Shown: positions 1 through 8,747 of the stretch, piece by piece
Position numbering within the stretch: position 1 is the first letter of the stretch
Layout: each line of letters begins with the position of its first letter
NCBI GenBank assembly: GCA_963847345.1
Contig: CAWJZU010000020.1
Location: 62,001-126,000 of the forward strand
Direction: 5' to 3'
Source: DATARH01 sp963847345
GTDB taxonomy: Bacteria; Pseudomonadota; Alphaproteobacteria; ATCC43930; CGMCC-115725
Length of the DNA stretch: 64,000 nucleotides
Translations under genes and position numbers: made by a program
Notes under the pieces: generated by a model
Seen by the model: the letters and a program-made list of their open reading frames with translations, nothing else
Databases searched by the model: none
What the model was told of the DNA's origin: nothing

Positions 1-2
1 CC

Positions 3-194
3 GGGCTGGGCCTGTCGCTGGTCAAGAGCCTGATCGAGCTGCACGGCGGCTCGGTTGCGATCCAGTCCGGGGTGGGCGAGGGAACAACCGTCTTGTGCCG
101 ATTGCCGGCAAGTCGACGCCGGCTATCCTGCGCCGCCCTGGAATCGGCGTCACTGGGTAGTATGAATTGCGTTCAGCCTGACGCCGTCGAGTGA
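3..194 (+). CDS. Sensor histidine kinase, C-terminal fragment (cut by window start)
   Basis: Only the last 63 codons are present. They read through the G2 box and final strands of a GHKL (HATPase_c) domain: GLGLSLVKSLIELHGG, then GEGTTV and the CRLP end strand. This is the ATP-binding catalytic part of a two-component sensor kinase. A poorly conserved tail follows and the gene stops at TGA 192-194. The sensor and phosphoacceptor domains lie outside the window, so the signal is unknown. A kinase tail ending convergently with the next gene fits the local layout. Confidence 0.8.
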   Translation, partial: GLGLSLVKSLIELHGGSVAIQSGVGEGTTVLCRLPASRRRLSCAALESASLGSMNCVQPDAVE

Positions 195-212
195 GGCAGG
201 CTCGCAGCAGAG

Positions 213-938
213 CTAATTTGCGGCGACTGGGATCGCGCGTTGATTGTACATAATCCGGCGGACCCGAGCCTGCTCCTCGGCCGGGAGTTTGGAGACGTCA
301 ACCGACAGATTGGCGCCGGCCGCCATGCCGCGCTTCACCGCGGGACGCTCGCCGATTTCCTCGAACCAGCGCTTGAAGTGCCGGAACTCGTCGATGTCCT
401 GGCCCTGTGCCTTCCAGTTCACCGTCCACGGATAGCAGATCATGTCGGCGATTGTGTAGTCGTCGCCGGCGACGTGGCGGCTCCGGGAAAGCCGATTATT
501 CAAGACGCCATACAACCGGTTGGCCTCGTCGGTGAAACGCGTCACGGCATAGCTCTGGTCGGCCCTTGTGTCGCCGAGTCGGCGGAAATGCCCGCATTCT
601 CCGAGCTTCGGCCCCTGATTGGCCATCTGCCAGATGAGCCACTGCGTGACCTCGTACTTGCCGCGCAGATCCTGGGGCCAGAAGCGGCCGGCCTTTTCGG
701 CGAGGTACATCATGATCGCGCCCGATTCGAAAACCGCAATCGGCTCGCCGCCGCCCGGAGGGTCGCGGTCGATAATGACCGGCATGCGATGGTTCGGGTT
801 CATCGCGAGGAACTCGGGCTTGAACTGGTCGCCCTGCTGGATGTTGCACGGCACGATTTTGTAAGGCAGGCCGCACTCCTCGAGCAAAATCGTGACCTTT
901 TTGCCGTTCGGCGTGGGCCAGAAATGAAGATCGATCAT
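213..938 (-). CDS. Glutathione S-transferase, YfcG-like (Nu class)
   Basis: Soluble cytosolic GST-fold protein of 241 residues, close in layout to E. coli YfcG, a GSH-dependent disulfide-bond reductase. The N-terminal thioredoxin-like domain opens with MIDLHFWPTPNGKKVTILLE, including the TPNGKK segment typical of YfcG/YghU proteins, followed by the GGEPIAVFESGAIMMYLAEK glutathione-site strand. The helical C-terminal domain has YTIADMICYPW. A longer frame reaches 995, but GGGAAG lies just ahead of the ATG at 938 and homology begins there, so 938 is the start. It ends convergently with the kinase tail. The substrate is not deducible. Confidence 0.9.
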   Translation of the reverse strand: MIDLHFWPTPNGKKVTILLEECGLPYKIVPCNIQQGDQFKPEFLAMNPNHRMPVIIDRDPPGGGEPIAVFESGAIMMYLAEKAGRFWPQDLRGKYEVTQWLIWQMANQGPKLGECGHFRRLGDTRADQSYAVTRFTDEANRLYGVLNNRLSRSRHVAGDDYTIADMICYPWTVNWKAQGQDIDEFRHFKRWFEEIGERPAVKRGMAAGANLSVDVSKLPAEEQARVRRIMYNQRAIPVAAN

Positions 939-1055
939 GGTAGCTTCCCATTCGCTTAAGCGCGAGACGGCCGGTCGCGCCGCCTCGGTTCGCATGGAAC
1001 GCTAGCCCAGCCATTCCCCGTTTGGCTAGGCGCGCGAACGGGTACTCGAATTATC

Positions 1056-2420
1056 ATGAATAAAAACATGGACATCGGTGCAGCTGGCACGCTTGTGCGC
1101 CGGGCCTCTCCGGCTGCCAGGCTGGCGCCCGGCTCCGGGGTCACTGCCGCCGCGCCAAGCCGGCCGCTCAAGATTGGCGTGCTGGTCGACCTTGAATTTA
1201 CGACGACCGCCGGTGGCCATGTGAAGTGCTGGGAGCGCCTCGCCGAAGCGGCCGTCGACATGCCCGACGCACTGGATCTCACCGTGCATTTCAACGGACC
1301 GGAAAAACGGGAGATGCCGCTATCTCCGTCGGTGCGATACGTGATGACGCCGCCGGTCTTCAGCACGGCGCGGTTGGTGCGCAGACCTCATTTTCCGGAC
1401 CACACCGATCTCGCGCCCTGGCACCCGCAACTGGCGCGAACGCTTCACCGCTACACTGTAATTCACACAACCGACGCGTTCTTTTGTTATACGCGGACAG
1501 CGGTGCGGTTCGCGCGCAGTCATGGAATCCCAGTGGTCCATTCGATTCACACGAATACGCCCGAATACGCCCGTATCACAGTCGACAAGGCGCTGCAGCG
1601 CGGGCTCGGTAACGGTCTCGCGTACCGCGCAGCGATTGATTACCTCGGCATGCCTAACTGGGTCGGTTCGATCCTGGAGCGTCGGCTTGCAAAACATCTT
1701 GCCTCCGTCACCGCAGTGGTCGGCTCGTATGTCGGCGAATCGGGGGCAAGCCATGCGCGTGGGCACCATGAGATCATGATTCGCCGTGGCCTCGACCGCT
1801 CTCTATTCTCTCCCGCGCGGCGCGACCGGGTCTGGTTGGAGCGGCGTTTCGGGTTGTGCCGCAGCGACCTGATCGTGGTCTATGCCGGCAAGCTCAACGC
1901 CGGCAAGAATGTTCCGCTATTGGCGCCGATTATCCAGGCCGCCCGCGCCCGTGGCGCTGCTGTGCATCTGATCTGCGCCGGCGAGGGTGCCGAGCGAGCG
2001 CAGCTGCAAGCCGCGCTCGGTCCGGCAAGCACCTTTGCCGGCCCGCTCACTCAGCACGAGCTGGCCCGAATCTATGCCTCCGCCGACTTGTTTCTATTCC
2101 CGTCGGAAATCGACGAATTCGGCAGCGCCGCGCAAGAGGCGCTCGCGTGCGGGCTGCCGGTGCTCGCGGCACGCGGCAGCGGGTTTGCCTCGAGGATGGC
2201 GGATTGCCTCGCTGTGCGCGTCTTGCCCGGCGAGAAACCCGAGCTCTGGGCAACGGCGATCGCCGATCTTGCTTCAGCACCGCAGCGTCGCCGCGCGCTC
2301 GGGCTGGTGGCCCGTGCCTATGTCGAGGCGCGGGTGCCGAGCTGGGGTGAGGTCCTCGAACAAGATCTGTTGCCGGTATGGCAGGCGGCGGCGCAATCGC
2401 GCAAGCCGGCGGGACGATGA
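1056..2420 (+). CDS. Glycosyltransferase family 4 (GT-B fold)
   Basis: 454-residue GT-B glycosyltransferase. An N-terminal Rossmann half starts about residue 38 (LKIGVLVDLEFTTTAGGHVK) and has an IHSIHTN-type acceptor-side segment. The C-terminal nucleotide-sugar half starts about residue 268 (VVYAGKLNAGKNV) and carries the family 4 signature FPSEIDEFGSAAQEALACG with its E-x7-E motif. It probably transfers a sugar from a nucleotide donor to a lipid or glycan acceptor. Its end overlaps the start of a PIG-L-type deacetylase by 4 bases. A GT4 plus de-N-acetylase pair is the arrangement used to make and deacetylate GlcNAc conjugates, but the acceptor here is unknown. Confidence 0.85.
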   Translation: MNKNMDIGAAGTLVRRASPAARLAPGSGVTAAAPSRPLKIGVLVDLEFTTTAGGHVKCWERLAEAAVDMPDALDLTVHFNGPEKREMPLSPSVRYVMTPPVFSTARLVRRPHFPDHTDLAPWHPQLARTLHRYTVIHTTDAFFCYTRTAVRFARSHGIPVVHSIHTNTPEYARITVDKALQRGLGNGLAYRAAIDYLGMPNWVGSILERRLAKHLASVTAVVGSYVGESGASHARGHHEIMIRRGLDRSLFSPARRDRVWLERRFGLCRSDLIVVYAGKLNAGKNVPLLAPIIQAARARGAAVHLICAGEGAERAQLQAALGPASTFAGPLTQHELARIYASADLFLFPSEIDEFGSAAQEALACGLPVLAARGSGFASRMADCLAVRVLPGEKPELWATAIADLASAPQRRRALGLVARAYVEARVPSWGEVLEQDLLPVWQAAAQSRKPAGR

Positions 2421-3170
2421 ACGCGGTCGCGGGCCGCATCCTGATCCTGGCACCGCATCCCGATGATGAGATCGTTGCTTGCGCGATAGCCCCTTCTCGC
2501 GCGGTCGCGGCCGGCGCGCGCATTTTCGTGCTACATTTAACGGCCGGCGTGCCCCCGGAGCGTGCTCTCTGGCCGTGGCAGCGGCCGAATTATCGGGAGA
2601 GGGTCTGACGTCGTCAGGAAGACGCTCTCCGCGTTTCGCGACTGCTCGGTTTCGAGATCGTCGGCTTTCGCGACACGGGCGCGCGGCGCCTGCGGTTCGA
2701 CCTCGATGCCGCGGCCTCCGATATTGCCGCGGCGATCGCCGGCTGCCGGGCGGAGGTGGTTTGGGTTCCGGCGTTTGAAGGCGCGCATCAGGACCACGAT
2801 GCCGCGGACGCCCTCGCCGCATCGGTCGGGTGCGCGATGCCGGTCTGGGAATTCGCCCGCGTACAATTTCGCCGGCGGGAGGGTAAGGTCCAACGGCTTC
2901 GCCGAGGCATGCGGCGGCGAGATTGCGATCCCCGGAACCGCGGCCGAAACGGAAGCCAAGTGTGCAGCGCTCGCCTCTACGTCTCGGAGGTCGCAATCTC
3001 CGCTACATCGCGGCCGATCGCGAAGCCTGCCATCCGCTGCCGGCGCACGACTGCAGTCGGCCCCCGCATAGGGGATTGCTGTTCCGCGAGCGTTTTCACT
3101 GGGTCCCGTTCCGCCATCCCCGTGTCGATTTCGACCCTTCGGCGACGGTCTATCGGGCCTCGCTAACTAG
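2417..3170 (+). pseudogene. PIG-L family de-N-acetylase, disrupted
   Basis: Begins at ATG 2417 inside the end of the glycosyltransferase gene and shows the zinc/catalytic signature LAPHPDDEIVACA. Reading stops at an in-frame TGA (2606-2608). The same frame then resumes family sequence (LLGFEIVGFRDTGARRLRF, VWVPAFEGAHQDHDAA with its zinc-ligand-like HQDH). After about 2870 the homology moves to the next frame (YNFAGGRVRSNGFAE), and after about 2960 to the third (NLRYIAADREACHPLP, FHWVPFRHPRVDFDPSATVY). One nonsense codon and two +1 shifts break it. When intact it would be a LmbE/PIG-L GlcNAc de-N-acetylase partnered with the upstream glycosyltransferase. The shifts could be sequence error. Confidence 0.8.
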
Positions 3171-3181
3171 ATTTCAGCCCG

Positions 3182-4138
3182 TCAGCCGCGCCGCTCGCGG
3201 CGCTCCGCGATGGCCCAGGCGGCAAGCCCCGGCAGCCCGACCGCGAACTCGCGAACGCGCTTGACGAGACCGAGAGCCAGTGCGTTATCGGGCGATAATC
3301 CGGCCGCCGCAGCTAACGCCACCAGCGTCGCTTCCTGCGCTCCCCAGCCGCTCGGGATCAAGAACGCGGCGCTGCGGGCGGCAAAGCTGAGGCTTTCGAG
3401 CATCACCGCGGCACCGAAGCCGGTCGGGGCGCCCATCAGATAGAGCGTCAGCCAGGTTTCGACGGCATGGCCGAAGAACGTGACCACATGCAGCGACAGC
3501 GACACGGCCAATGCGATGCGGCTGCTCGCGACAAGCGTCAGCGCGGCACCGAGCGACTGCACCCAACCCGCCAGACGGCGGCGCTCGAAGCGCAGAAGAC
3601 CGCGCTGCAACGCGGCGAGCAGCCGGTGCCGGACCAGGATCTCCCAGCTGAACAGGCCGAAGGCCGGCAACAGCGCCATGCTGGCCGCGACGGGCCACCA
3701 GCTCGCCTTGGCGCCGAGCCAGGCCAGCAGCACGAAGCCGAGCACCGTAAACAGGATTTCCGCGATGAGAGTGGTGCAGAAATCGGCTGCAACGGAAGCG
3801 GCGCCGCGTGCCGGAGCCGATGTTCGCTGCTGCAGCAATCGCGCGCGCACGACGTCGCCGCCGATTTGCGCCGCCGGCAAGGTTGCGTTGATCGCCTCGC
3901 AGATCCAGCGGAACGTCGCGAGCACGGTGAATGGCGGCCGATCCGGAGAGGGGATCAGACATCGCCAAGCGGCGGTGTTCATCAGGATGGTCACCGAGCG
4001 CACCGCCAGGATTGCGAGAAAGCCCCAGCCGATCCGCGGGAAAACGCCGATCAGCTTGTCCAGGTCGGCATGCGCGACGAGCCAGGCGAGAACGCCGACC
4101 CCGAGCACCAGGCCGAGACAGCGCAATCTGCGGCTCAA
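3182..4138 (-). CDS. HpnL-like / lysylphosphatidylglycerol-synthase TM-domain membrane protein
   Basis: 318 residues, almost entirely hydrophobic, with about eight predicted membrane spans in the inner membrane. The pattern (GWGFLAILAVRS near residue 38, RWICEAINATLPAAQIGGDV near 77, LIPSGWGAQEA near 261) is that of the UPF0104/LPG_synthase_TM family, and the NATLPAAQIGGD and WGAQE motifs fit the hopanoid-cluster-type HpnL branch. These proteins are thought to flip or move polar lipids. A putative hopanoid exporter (hpnN) is also in the window, but 42 kb away, so the HpnL label is a family-level inference. It lies 7 bp from ruvX on the same strand. Confidence 0.75.
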   Translation of the reverse strand: MSRRLRCLGLVLGVGVLAWLVAHADLDKLIGVFPRIGWGFLAILAVRSVTILMNTAAWRCLIPSPDRPPFTVLATFRWICEAINATLPAAQIGGDVVRARLLQQRTSAPARGAASVAADFCTTLIAEILFTVLGFVLLAWLGAKASWWPVAASMALLPAFGLFSWEILVRHRLLAALQRGLLRFERRRLAGWVQSLGAALTLVASSRIALAVSLSLHVVTFFGHAVETWLTLYLMGAPTGFGAAVMLESLSFAARSAAFLIPSGWGAQEATLVALAAAAGLSPDNALALGLVKRVREFAVGLPGLAAWAIAERRERRG

Positions 4139-4145
4139 GCACGCC

Positions 4146-4622
4146 CTAGGGGCATGGAAACGATCGTCCTATCGCGTCGAGGCAGCCTTGGAGGATATAC
4201 GCCGCCGCGACACGATCGACAATTTCGGCGCGGCGTTTCCTCGTCATGTCGTGGGCGATCATCTCGCGGGTGACCGCCGCGGTCGACAGCCGTTCGTCCC
4301 AGAACGCGACAGGCATGTCGCGCAGCGCCAGCACGTTTCGCGCGAACTGGCGAACCGATTGCGTGCGCGGCGTGTCGCCGCCGGCAAGCGCAAGCGGCAG
4401 CCCGATCACCAGGCCGCCGACGCCATGCCGATCGATCAGCGCGAACAGCGCCGCCGCGTCCTCGCGAAACCGGCGCCGGCGGATTGTTTCGAGCGGGCTG
4501 GCGATGACGAGCCTGGTGTCGCTGAGCGCGGTCCCGATCGTCTTCGTGCCGACATCGAGACCGAGCAGCCGGCTGCCGGCCGCCACCGAACTGCGCAATT
4601 CCTTGGGATCGCTGAGGAGCAT
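4146..4622 (-). CDS. ruvX: Putative pre-16S rRNA nuclease / Holliday junction resolvase-like RuvX (YqgF)
   Basis: 158-residue RNase H-fold protein. The first acidic motif is LLGLDVGTKTIGTALSD, the middle is GGLVIGLPLALAGGDTPR, and AFWDERLST plus EIVDRVAAAYILQG complete the catalytic set. In E. coli YqgF finishes 16S rRNA 5' maturation; the older name is Holliday junction resolvase. A longer frame to 4748 would run over the gatC start on the other strand, and homology begins near the ATG at 4622, so that start is chosen. It is divergent from gatCAB, an arrangement common in alphaproteobacteria, and shares a 98-bp promoter region with it. Confidence 0.9.
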   Translation of the reverse strand: MLLSDPKELRSSVAAGSRLLGLDVGTKTIGTALSDTRLVIASPLETIRRRRFREDAAALFALIDRHGVGGLVIGLPLALAGGDTPRTQSVRQFARNVLALRDMPVAFWDERLSTAAVTREMIAHDMTRKRRAEIVDRVAAAYILQGCLDAIGRSFPCP

Positions 4623-4720
4623 CTGCCGTGATACGCTGCACCGCCGGGTTTGAAGGCAATGCCGGGCCTTGCGGCGTCGGCCGTTTCGGACCATGTCGCT
4701 GAACCAGCGGAGACCGTATA

Positions 4721-5008
4721 TTGGCATTGAACAAGGCTGAAGTGGCACACATCGCCGCGCTCGCCCGCATTCGCCTCGGCGACGCCGAGATGGAGCCGCT
4801 CGCTTCCGAGCTGTCTCAGATCCTGAGCTGGGTCGAGCAGCTCGGCGAGATCGATACGGACTGCGTACCGCCGATGACGAGCGTCGCGGCGATGCGGCTG
4901 CCGATGCGCGAGGACGTCGTTACCGACGGCGATTGCCGCGACACGATCCTCGGCAACGCACCGCTGACGGCAAGGGGATTTTTCGCCGTGCCGAAGGTCA
5001 TCGAGTGA
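4721..5008 (+). CDS. gatC: Asp-tRNA(Asn)/Glu-tRNA(Gln) amidotransferase subunit C
   Basis: 95 residues, full length for GatC, the small clamp that joins GatA and GatB in the enzyme that converts misacylated Glu-tRNA(Gln) and Asp-tRNA(Asn) into Gln- and Asn-tRNA. Signature stretches: VAHIAALARIRL at the N terminus, ILSWVEQLGEIDTD in the middle and the MREDVVTDGD and GFFAVPKVIE ends. The start is TTG at 4721 with GGAG 8 bases ahead; no in-frame ATG gives full length. First gene of the gatCA(x)B run, 24 bp before gatA. Confidence 0.95.
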   Translation: MALNKAEVAHIAALARIRLGDAEMEPLASELSQILSWVEQLGEIDTDCVPPMTSVAAMRLPMREDVVTDGDCRDTILGNAPLTARGFFAVPKVIE

Positions 5009-5032
5009 CAGGCGTCGCGTGAAGGTTGTCGT

Positions 5033-6514
5033 ATGACTGGGCTGACCGACCTCACGCTGGCCGCGGCGCGTGCCGGGCTGCGCGCGAAGGCGTTCACTGC
5101 GCGCGAGTTGTCACAGGCTTATATCGGAGCGCTGGAGGCGGCGCGACCGCTCAACGCCTTCATCACCGAAACGCCGGAGCGGGCGCTCGACATGGCCGCC
5201 AAGGCCGACGAGCGCCGTGGCCGCGGCGAGGAACTGCCGCTCGACGGTATTCCGATCGCGGTCAAAGATCTGTTCTGCACGAAGGGTGTGCTGACGACCG
5301 CCGCCTCCTACATCCTCGACGGTTTCGTGCCGCCTTACGAGTCGACGGTGACCGGCAAACTGTGGTCCGCGGGTGCGGTCATGCTCGGGAAAACCAATCT
5401 CGACGAGTTCGCGATGGGGTCATCGAACACGACCAGCTATTATGGCCCGGTCGAGAACCCCTGGCGCCAGCCCGGCGACAATCGTCCGCTGGTGCCGGGC
5501 GGGTCGTCGGGCGGCTCGGCGGCGGCGGTGGCGGCGCATGCCGCGCTCGGCGCGACCGGCACCGATACCGGCGGCTCGATCCGCCAGCCGGCCGGCTTTT
5601 GCGGCATTGTCGGACTGAAGCCGACCTACGGCCGCTGCTCGCGCTGGGGCGTGGTGGCCTATGCCTCCTCGCTCGATACGCCGGGACCGATGGCGCGCAC
5701 CGTGCGCGACGCGGCGATCCTCTTGGGCGCGATGGCCGGTCACGATCCGCGCGACTCGACCTCGGCGGCATTGCCGGTGCCGGATTACGAGGCGGCGCTG
5801 ACCGGCGATTTGCGCGGCCTCCGAGTCGGCATCCCTCGCGAATACCGGGCCGACGGCATGGCCGGCGAGATCGATATTCTGTGGCAGCAGGGCGTCGAAT
5901 GGCTCCGCGATTGCGGCGCCGAACCGGTCGAGATTTCGCTGCCGACGACGAAATACGCGCTGCCGGCCTATTACATCATCGCCCCGGCCGAGGCCTCGTC
6001 GAATCTGGCGCGCTACGACGGGGTCCGTTTCGGGCTGCGCGTGCCGGGCGAGACCCTTGACGAGATGTACGAACTGACGCGCGCCGCCGGGTTCGGTGCC
6101 GAGGTGCGCCGTCGCGTGCTGGTTGGCACCTATGTGCTGTCGGCCGGGTATTACGACGCCTATTACCTCAAGGCGCAGCGTGTGCGCACGCTGATCGCGC
6201 GCGATTTCGCCGCCGCCTTCGAGCGGGTCGATTGCCTCCTGACACCGACCACGCCCTCCGCCGCCTTCGCGATAGGCGAGAGCAGCGATGATCCCCTGGC
6301 GATGTACCTGAACGACGTGTTCACCGTCCCGGTCAATCTCGCCGGATTGCCGGCGATCTCGGTCCCGGCCGGGCTGAGCGGGGAGGGGCTGCCCCTGGGC
6401 CTCCAGGTGATCGGTCGCGGCTTCGACGAGGAGACCGTGCTGCGCGTCGGCGAGGCTCTCGAACGCGCCGCCCAATTCACCCACCGGCCGAACTTCGTCG
6501 CGGGAGAGCATTAA
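5033..6514 (+). CDS. gatA: Asp-tRNA(Asn)/Glu-tRNA(Gln) amidotransferase subunit A (amidase)
   Basis: 493 residues, standard GatA length. It is the amidase-signature subunit that releases ammonia from glutamine for tRNA amidation. The Ser-cisSer-Lys triad is visible: Lys78 in IPIAVKDLF, the GGSSGGSAAAVAA loop near residues 158-170, and TDTGGSIRQPAGFCG for the nucleophile region, followed by GLKPTYGRCSRWG. The C-terminal part retains GLPAISVPAG and LPLGLQVIG. ATG at 5033 follows gatC by 24 bp, so the two are co-transcribed. Intact with no frameshift. Confidence 0.97.
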   Translation: MTGLTDLTLAAARAGLRAKAFTARELSQAYIGALEAARPLNAFITETPERALDMAAKADERRGRGEELPLDGIPIAVKDLFCTKGVLTTAASYILDGFVPPYESTVTGKLWSAGAVMLGKTNLDEFAMGSSNTTSYYGPVENPWRQPGDNRPLVPGGSSGGSAAAVAAHAALGATGTDTGGSIRQPAGFCGIVGLKPTYGRCSRWGVVAYASSLDTPGPMARTVRDAAILLGAMAGHDPRDSTSAALPVPDYEAALTGDLRGLRVGIPREYRADGMAGEIDILWQQGVEWLRDCGAEPVEISLPTTKYALPAYYIIAPAEASSNLARYDGVRFGLRVPGETLDEMYELTRAAGFGAEVRRRVLVGTYVLSAGYYDAYYLKAQRVRTLIARDFAAAFERVDCLLTPTTPSAAFAIGESSDDPLAMYLNDVFTVPVNLAGLPAISVPAGLSGEGLPLGLQVIGRGFDEETVLRVGEALERAAQFTHRPNFVAGEH

Positions 6515-6566
6515 AGCCTAATCGTTGAACTGCTGGTGTGAAATGCTCCAGCGGCGGGAAAATACC

Positions 6567-7043
6567 ATGAGATTCACGGATATAATCGACCGGATCGATG
6601 AAATGGCCTTCAAGCGCAGAGCCATCATCGACAAACTCCGCGCGCTGCAAACACCCATAAACTCACATGCCTTGAAGATTATCGTCTACCCGGATGCCGA
6701 GGAAGTCCCTCACTGGAAGCGCGAGCTTATCGCCTGGGGGAACGATCTTGCCGCGATGCAGCTGCGCGGTTTTCGCGGTGTTACCCCAATGGGCTTCGCG
6801 CTCGCATGGAATGGCCTTTACCGGGAGCCGTTCGAAGGTGCGGAGGATCGTGTGTTGGAATTGAAACTCGGCCAGCTCGAACGCGAACACCAGCGTCCAA
6901 TCGCCGGTGATCGCAGACAGATCATGACCGAGCTAACGAGATTCCTCCGCTCGTACTGTGACGCCATTGGTCAGAGCCGGTTTGTTGAACTCGGTCGTAA
7001 ATTCGCTCGGGCAACCTCTCCGTTTGGCCGAAACGGCCGCTGA
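6567..7043 (+). CDS. Unrecognised protein inserted between gatA and gatB
   Basis: 158 residues from the ATG at 6567, which has GCGGGAA ahead of it; a longer frame opens at 6525 but without a good ribosome site. I do not recognise the family. It is charged, has no membrane span or signal peptide, and looks mostly helical (MRFTDIIDRIDEMAFKRRAI; ELKLGQLEREHQRP; LTRFLRSYCDAI). A WKRELIAWGNDLAAM stretch near residue 50 is the most distinctive part. Base composition is less GC-biased than the gat genes around it, which suggests a later insertion into the operon. It would be co-transcribed with gatB, 45 bp downstream. A role in tRNA amidation is not supported. Confidence 0.6.
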   Translation: MRFTDIIDRIDEMAFKRRAIIDKLRALQTPINSHALKIIVYPDAEEVPHWKRELIAWGNDLAAMQLRGFRGVTPMGFALAWNGLYREPFEGAEDRVLELKLGQLEREHQRPIAGDRRQIMTELTRFLRSYCDAIGQSRFVELGRKFARATSPFGRNGR

Positions 7044-7088
7044 ATAGCGTGGGAGGTCGCACGGGACCGGGCGTGAGGAGCAAAATAA

Positions 7089-8540
7089 GTGTCTGAGCTG
7101 ATCGAAGGCCGCACCGGCTCCTGGGAGATCGTCATTGGCCTGGAAGTGCATGCCCAGGCCAGGGCGAAGGCGAAATTATTCTCCGGCGCCGCCACGGACT
7201 TCGGGGCCGAGCCGAACACGCAGGTCTCGACTGTCGATGCCGCGTTCCCCGGCATGCTGCCGGTGATCAACCGGCATTGCGTCGAGCAGGCGGTCCGGAC
7301 CGGGCTTGGGCTCGACGCCGAGATCAAGTTGTTCAGCGTCTTCGACCGCAAGAACTATTTCTACCCCGACCTGCCCGCCGGCTATCAGATTTCCCAGTAC
7401 CAGCAGCCGATTGTCGGGCGCGGCCGGATCGTGCTCGACATGCCGGACGGCTCGGCGCGCGAGATCGGCATCACGCGTGTCCATCTCGAACAGGACGCCG
7501 GCAAAAGCCTGCACGACCAGCACCCGACACAGACCTATGTGGACCTGAACCGCGCCGGCATCGGACTAATGGAGATCGTCTCCGAGCCGGATTTGCGCAG
7601 CGCCGACGAGGCCGGGCTTTATCTGCGCAAGCTGCGCTCGATCCTGCGCTATCTCGGCACCTGCGACGGCAACATGGAGGAGGGGTCGCTGCGCTGCGAC
7701 TGCAACGTGTCGGTTCGGCGGCCGGGCGAACCCTACGGCACGCGCTGCGAAATCAAGAACGTGAACTCGGTGCGCTTCGTGATGCAGGCGATCGAGTACG
7801 AGGCGCGCCGCCAGATCGAGCTGATCGAGGAGGGAGGCGCCGTCGAGCAGCAGACGCGGCTTTTCGACAGCAGCCGCGGCGTGACCCGGCCGATGCGCTC
7901 GAAGGAACACGCGCACGACTACCGCTATATCCCGGACCCCGACCTCCTGCCGCTGGAACTCGACGCGACATGGGTCGAGCGGCTGCGTGCCTCGCTTCCC
8001 GAGTTGCCGGATGCTAAGAGGAGGCGCTTTGTCGCCGAGTACGATTTGCGCCCGAATGACGCCGCGGTTCTCGTCGCCGAGCGCACGACGGCCGAGTACT
8101 TCGAGAAAGTGGCTGCAGGACGCGACCCGAAGACGGCGGCGAACTGGGTAACCGGGGATCTGTTCGGTGCGCTGAACAAGCTCGGCCTCGGCATCGAACA
8201 GTCGCCGGTTACACCCGAGCAGCTCGGCGCGCTGATCGACCTGATCGCCAACGGCACGATCTCGGGCCGCATCGCCAAGGACGTGTTCGCCGAAATGATC
8301 AAGACCGGCGAGCCGCCCGCCGCGATCGTCGATCGCAAGGGGCTGCGGCAGGTCAGCGATTCTGGCGCGATCGAGGCGGCGGTCGAGGCCGCGCTCGCCG
8401 CCAACCAGGCGCAGGTCGCGCAATACCGGACCAATCCGAAGGTGCTCGGGTTCTTTGTCGGGCAGGTCATGAAGGCGATGGGCGGCAAGGCCAACCCCGC
8501 CCTCGTCAATGAGCTGCTGCGCCAGAAGCTGACCGGCTAG
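7089..8540 (+). CDS. gatB: Asp-tRNA(Asn)/Glu-tRNA(Gln) amidotransferase subunit B
   Basis: 483 residues, full-length GatB, the kinase/tRNA-binding subunit that phosphorylates the mischarged glutamyl or aspartyl group before transamidation. Landmarks: WEIVIGLEVHAQ at the start of the cradle domain, FDRKNYFYPDLPAGYQISQ, LEQDAGKSLHD, EEGSLRCDCNVSVR, KEHAHDYRYIPDPDLLPLE, then the helical YqeY-like tail ending NELLRQKLTG. The start is GTG at 7089 with GAGGAG upstream. The alphaproteobacterium therefore appears to use the indirect Gln- and/or Asn-tRNA route. Confidence 0.97.
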   Translation: MSELIEGRTGSWEIVIGLEVHAQARAKAKLFSGAATDFGAEPNTQVSTVDAAFPGMLPVINRHCVEQAVRTGLGLDAEIKLFSVFDRKNYFYPDLPAGYQISQYQQPIVGRGRIVLDMPDGSAREIGITRVHLEQDAGKSLHDQHPTQTYVDLNRAGIGLMEIVSEPDLRSADEAGLYLRKLRSILRYLGTCDGNMEEGSLRCDCNVSVRRPGEPYGTRCEIKNVNSVRFVMQAIEYEARRQIELIEEGGAVEQQTRLFDSSRGVTRPMRSKEHAHDYRYIPDPDLLPLELDATWVERLRASLPELPDAKRRRFVAEYDLRPNDAAVLVAERTTAEYFEKVAAGRDPKTAANWVTGDLFGALNKLGLGIEQSPVTPEQLGALIDLIANGTISGRIAKDVFAEMIKTGEPPAAIVDRKGLRQVSDSGAIEAAVEAALAANQAQVAQYRTNPKVLGFFVGQVMKAMGGKANPALVNELLRQKLTG

Positions 8541-8592
8541 GCTCCGCGCTAAGCAGATGTAGCCCATGGCCGCGCGGCGACAACGCGACCCG

Positions 8593-8610
8593 AATATTGC
8601 CTGCAATATT
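8593..8610. promoter_or_regulatory. AT-rich perfect dyad (possible operator)
   Basis: AATATTGC-CT-GCAATATT is a perfect 8-bp inverted repeat with a 2-base spacer, 53 bp past the gatB stop, in an otherwise featureless stretch. Compact A/T dyads like this often bind HTH dimers, but no regulator gene is adjacent and no T-run follows, so it is not a standard terminator. The function is inference only. Confidence 0.3.
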
Positions 8611-8637
8611 GTTCGACACTGATATTTAAGACCCTAG

Positions 8638-8747
8638 CACAGACACAGTCAGAAGGTACGTAATGCGCGCTGAGGATCATCCGCCATTCCGCTGCTTTGC
8701 GTCGCACCTGCTCGCGGTCCGCTGAATCTTCTGACTGTATCTATGCA
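8638..8747. mobile_element. 110-bp terminal-inverted-repeat element flanked by CTAG (MITE-like)
   Basis: Left end CACAGACACAGTCAGAAG and right end CTTCTGACTGTATCTATGCA are imperfect inverted repeats, the inner 8 bp perfect, around about 72 bp of non-coding sequence. CTAG stands immediately outside both ends (8634-8637 and 8748-8751), as expected for a 4-bp target duplication of the kind made by some IS5-family elements. An IS5-type transposase fragment begins exactly at the right CTAG. Most likely a non-autonomous derivative or the two ends of a collapsed IS. Confidence 0.45.

Noticed and set aside
240..959. Long plus-strand frame opposite the first GST
   Set aside because: It is antisense to a clear GST; a GC-rich shadow frame with no family match.
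2606..2608. In-frame TGA in the PIG-L gene as a selenocysteine codon
   Set aside because: The window has selA/selD, but family sequence shows no Cys at this point, no SECIS-like hairpin follows directly, and two frameshifts lie downstream.
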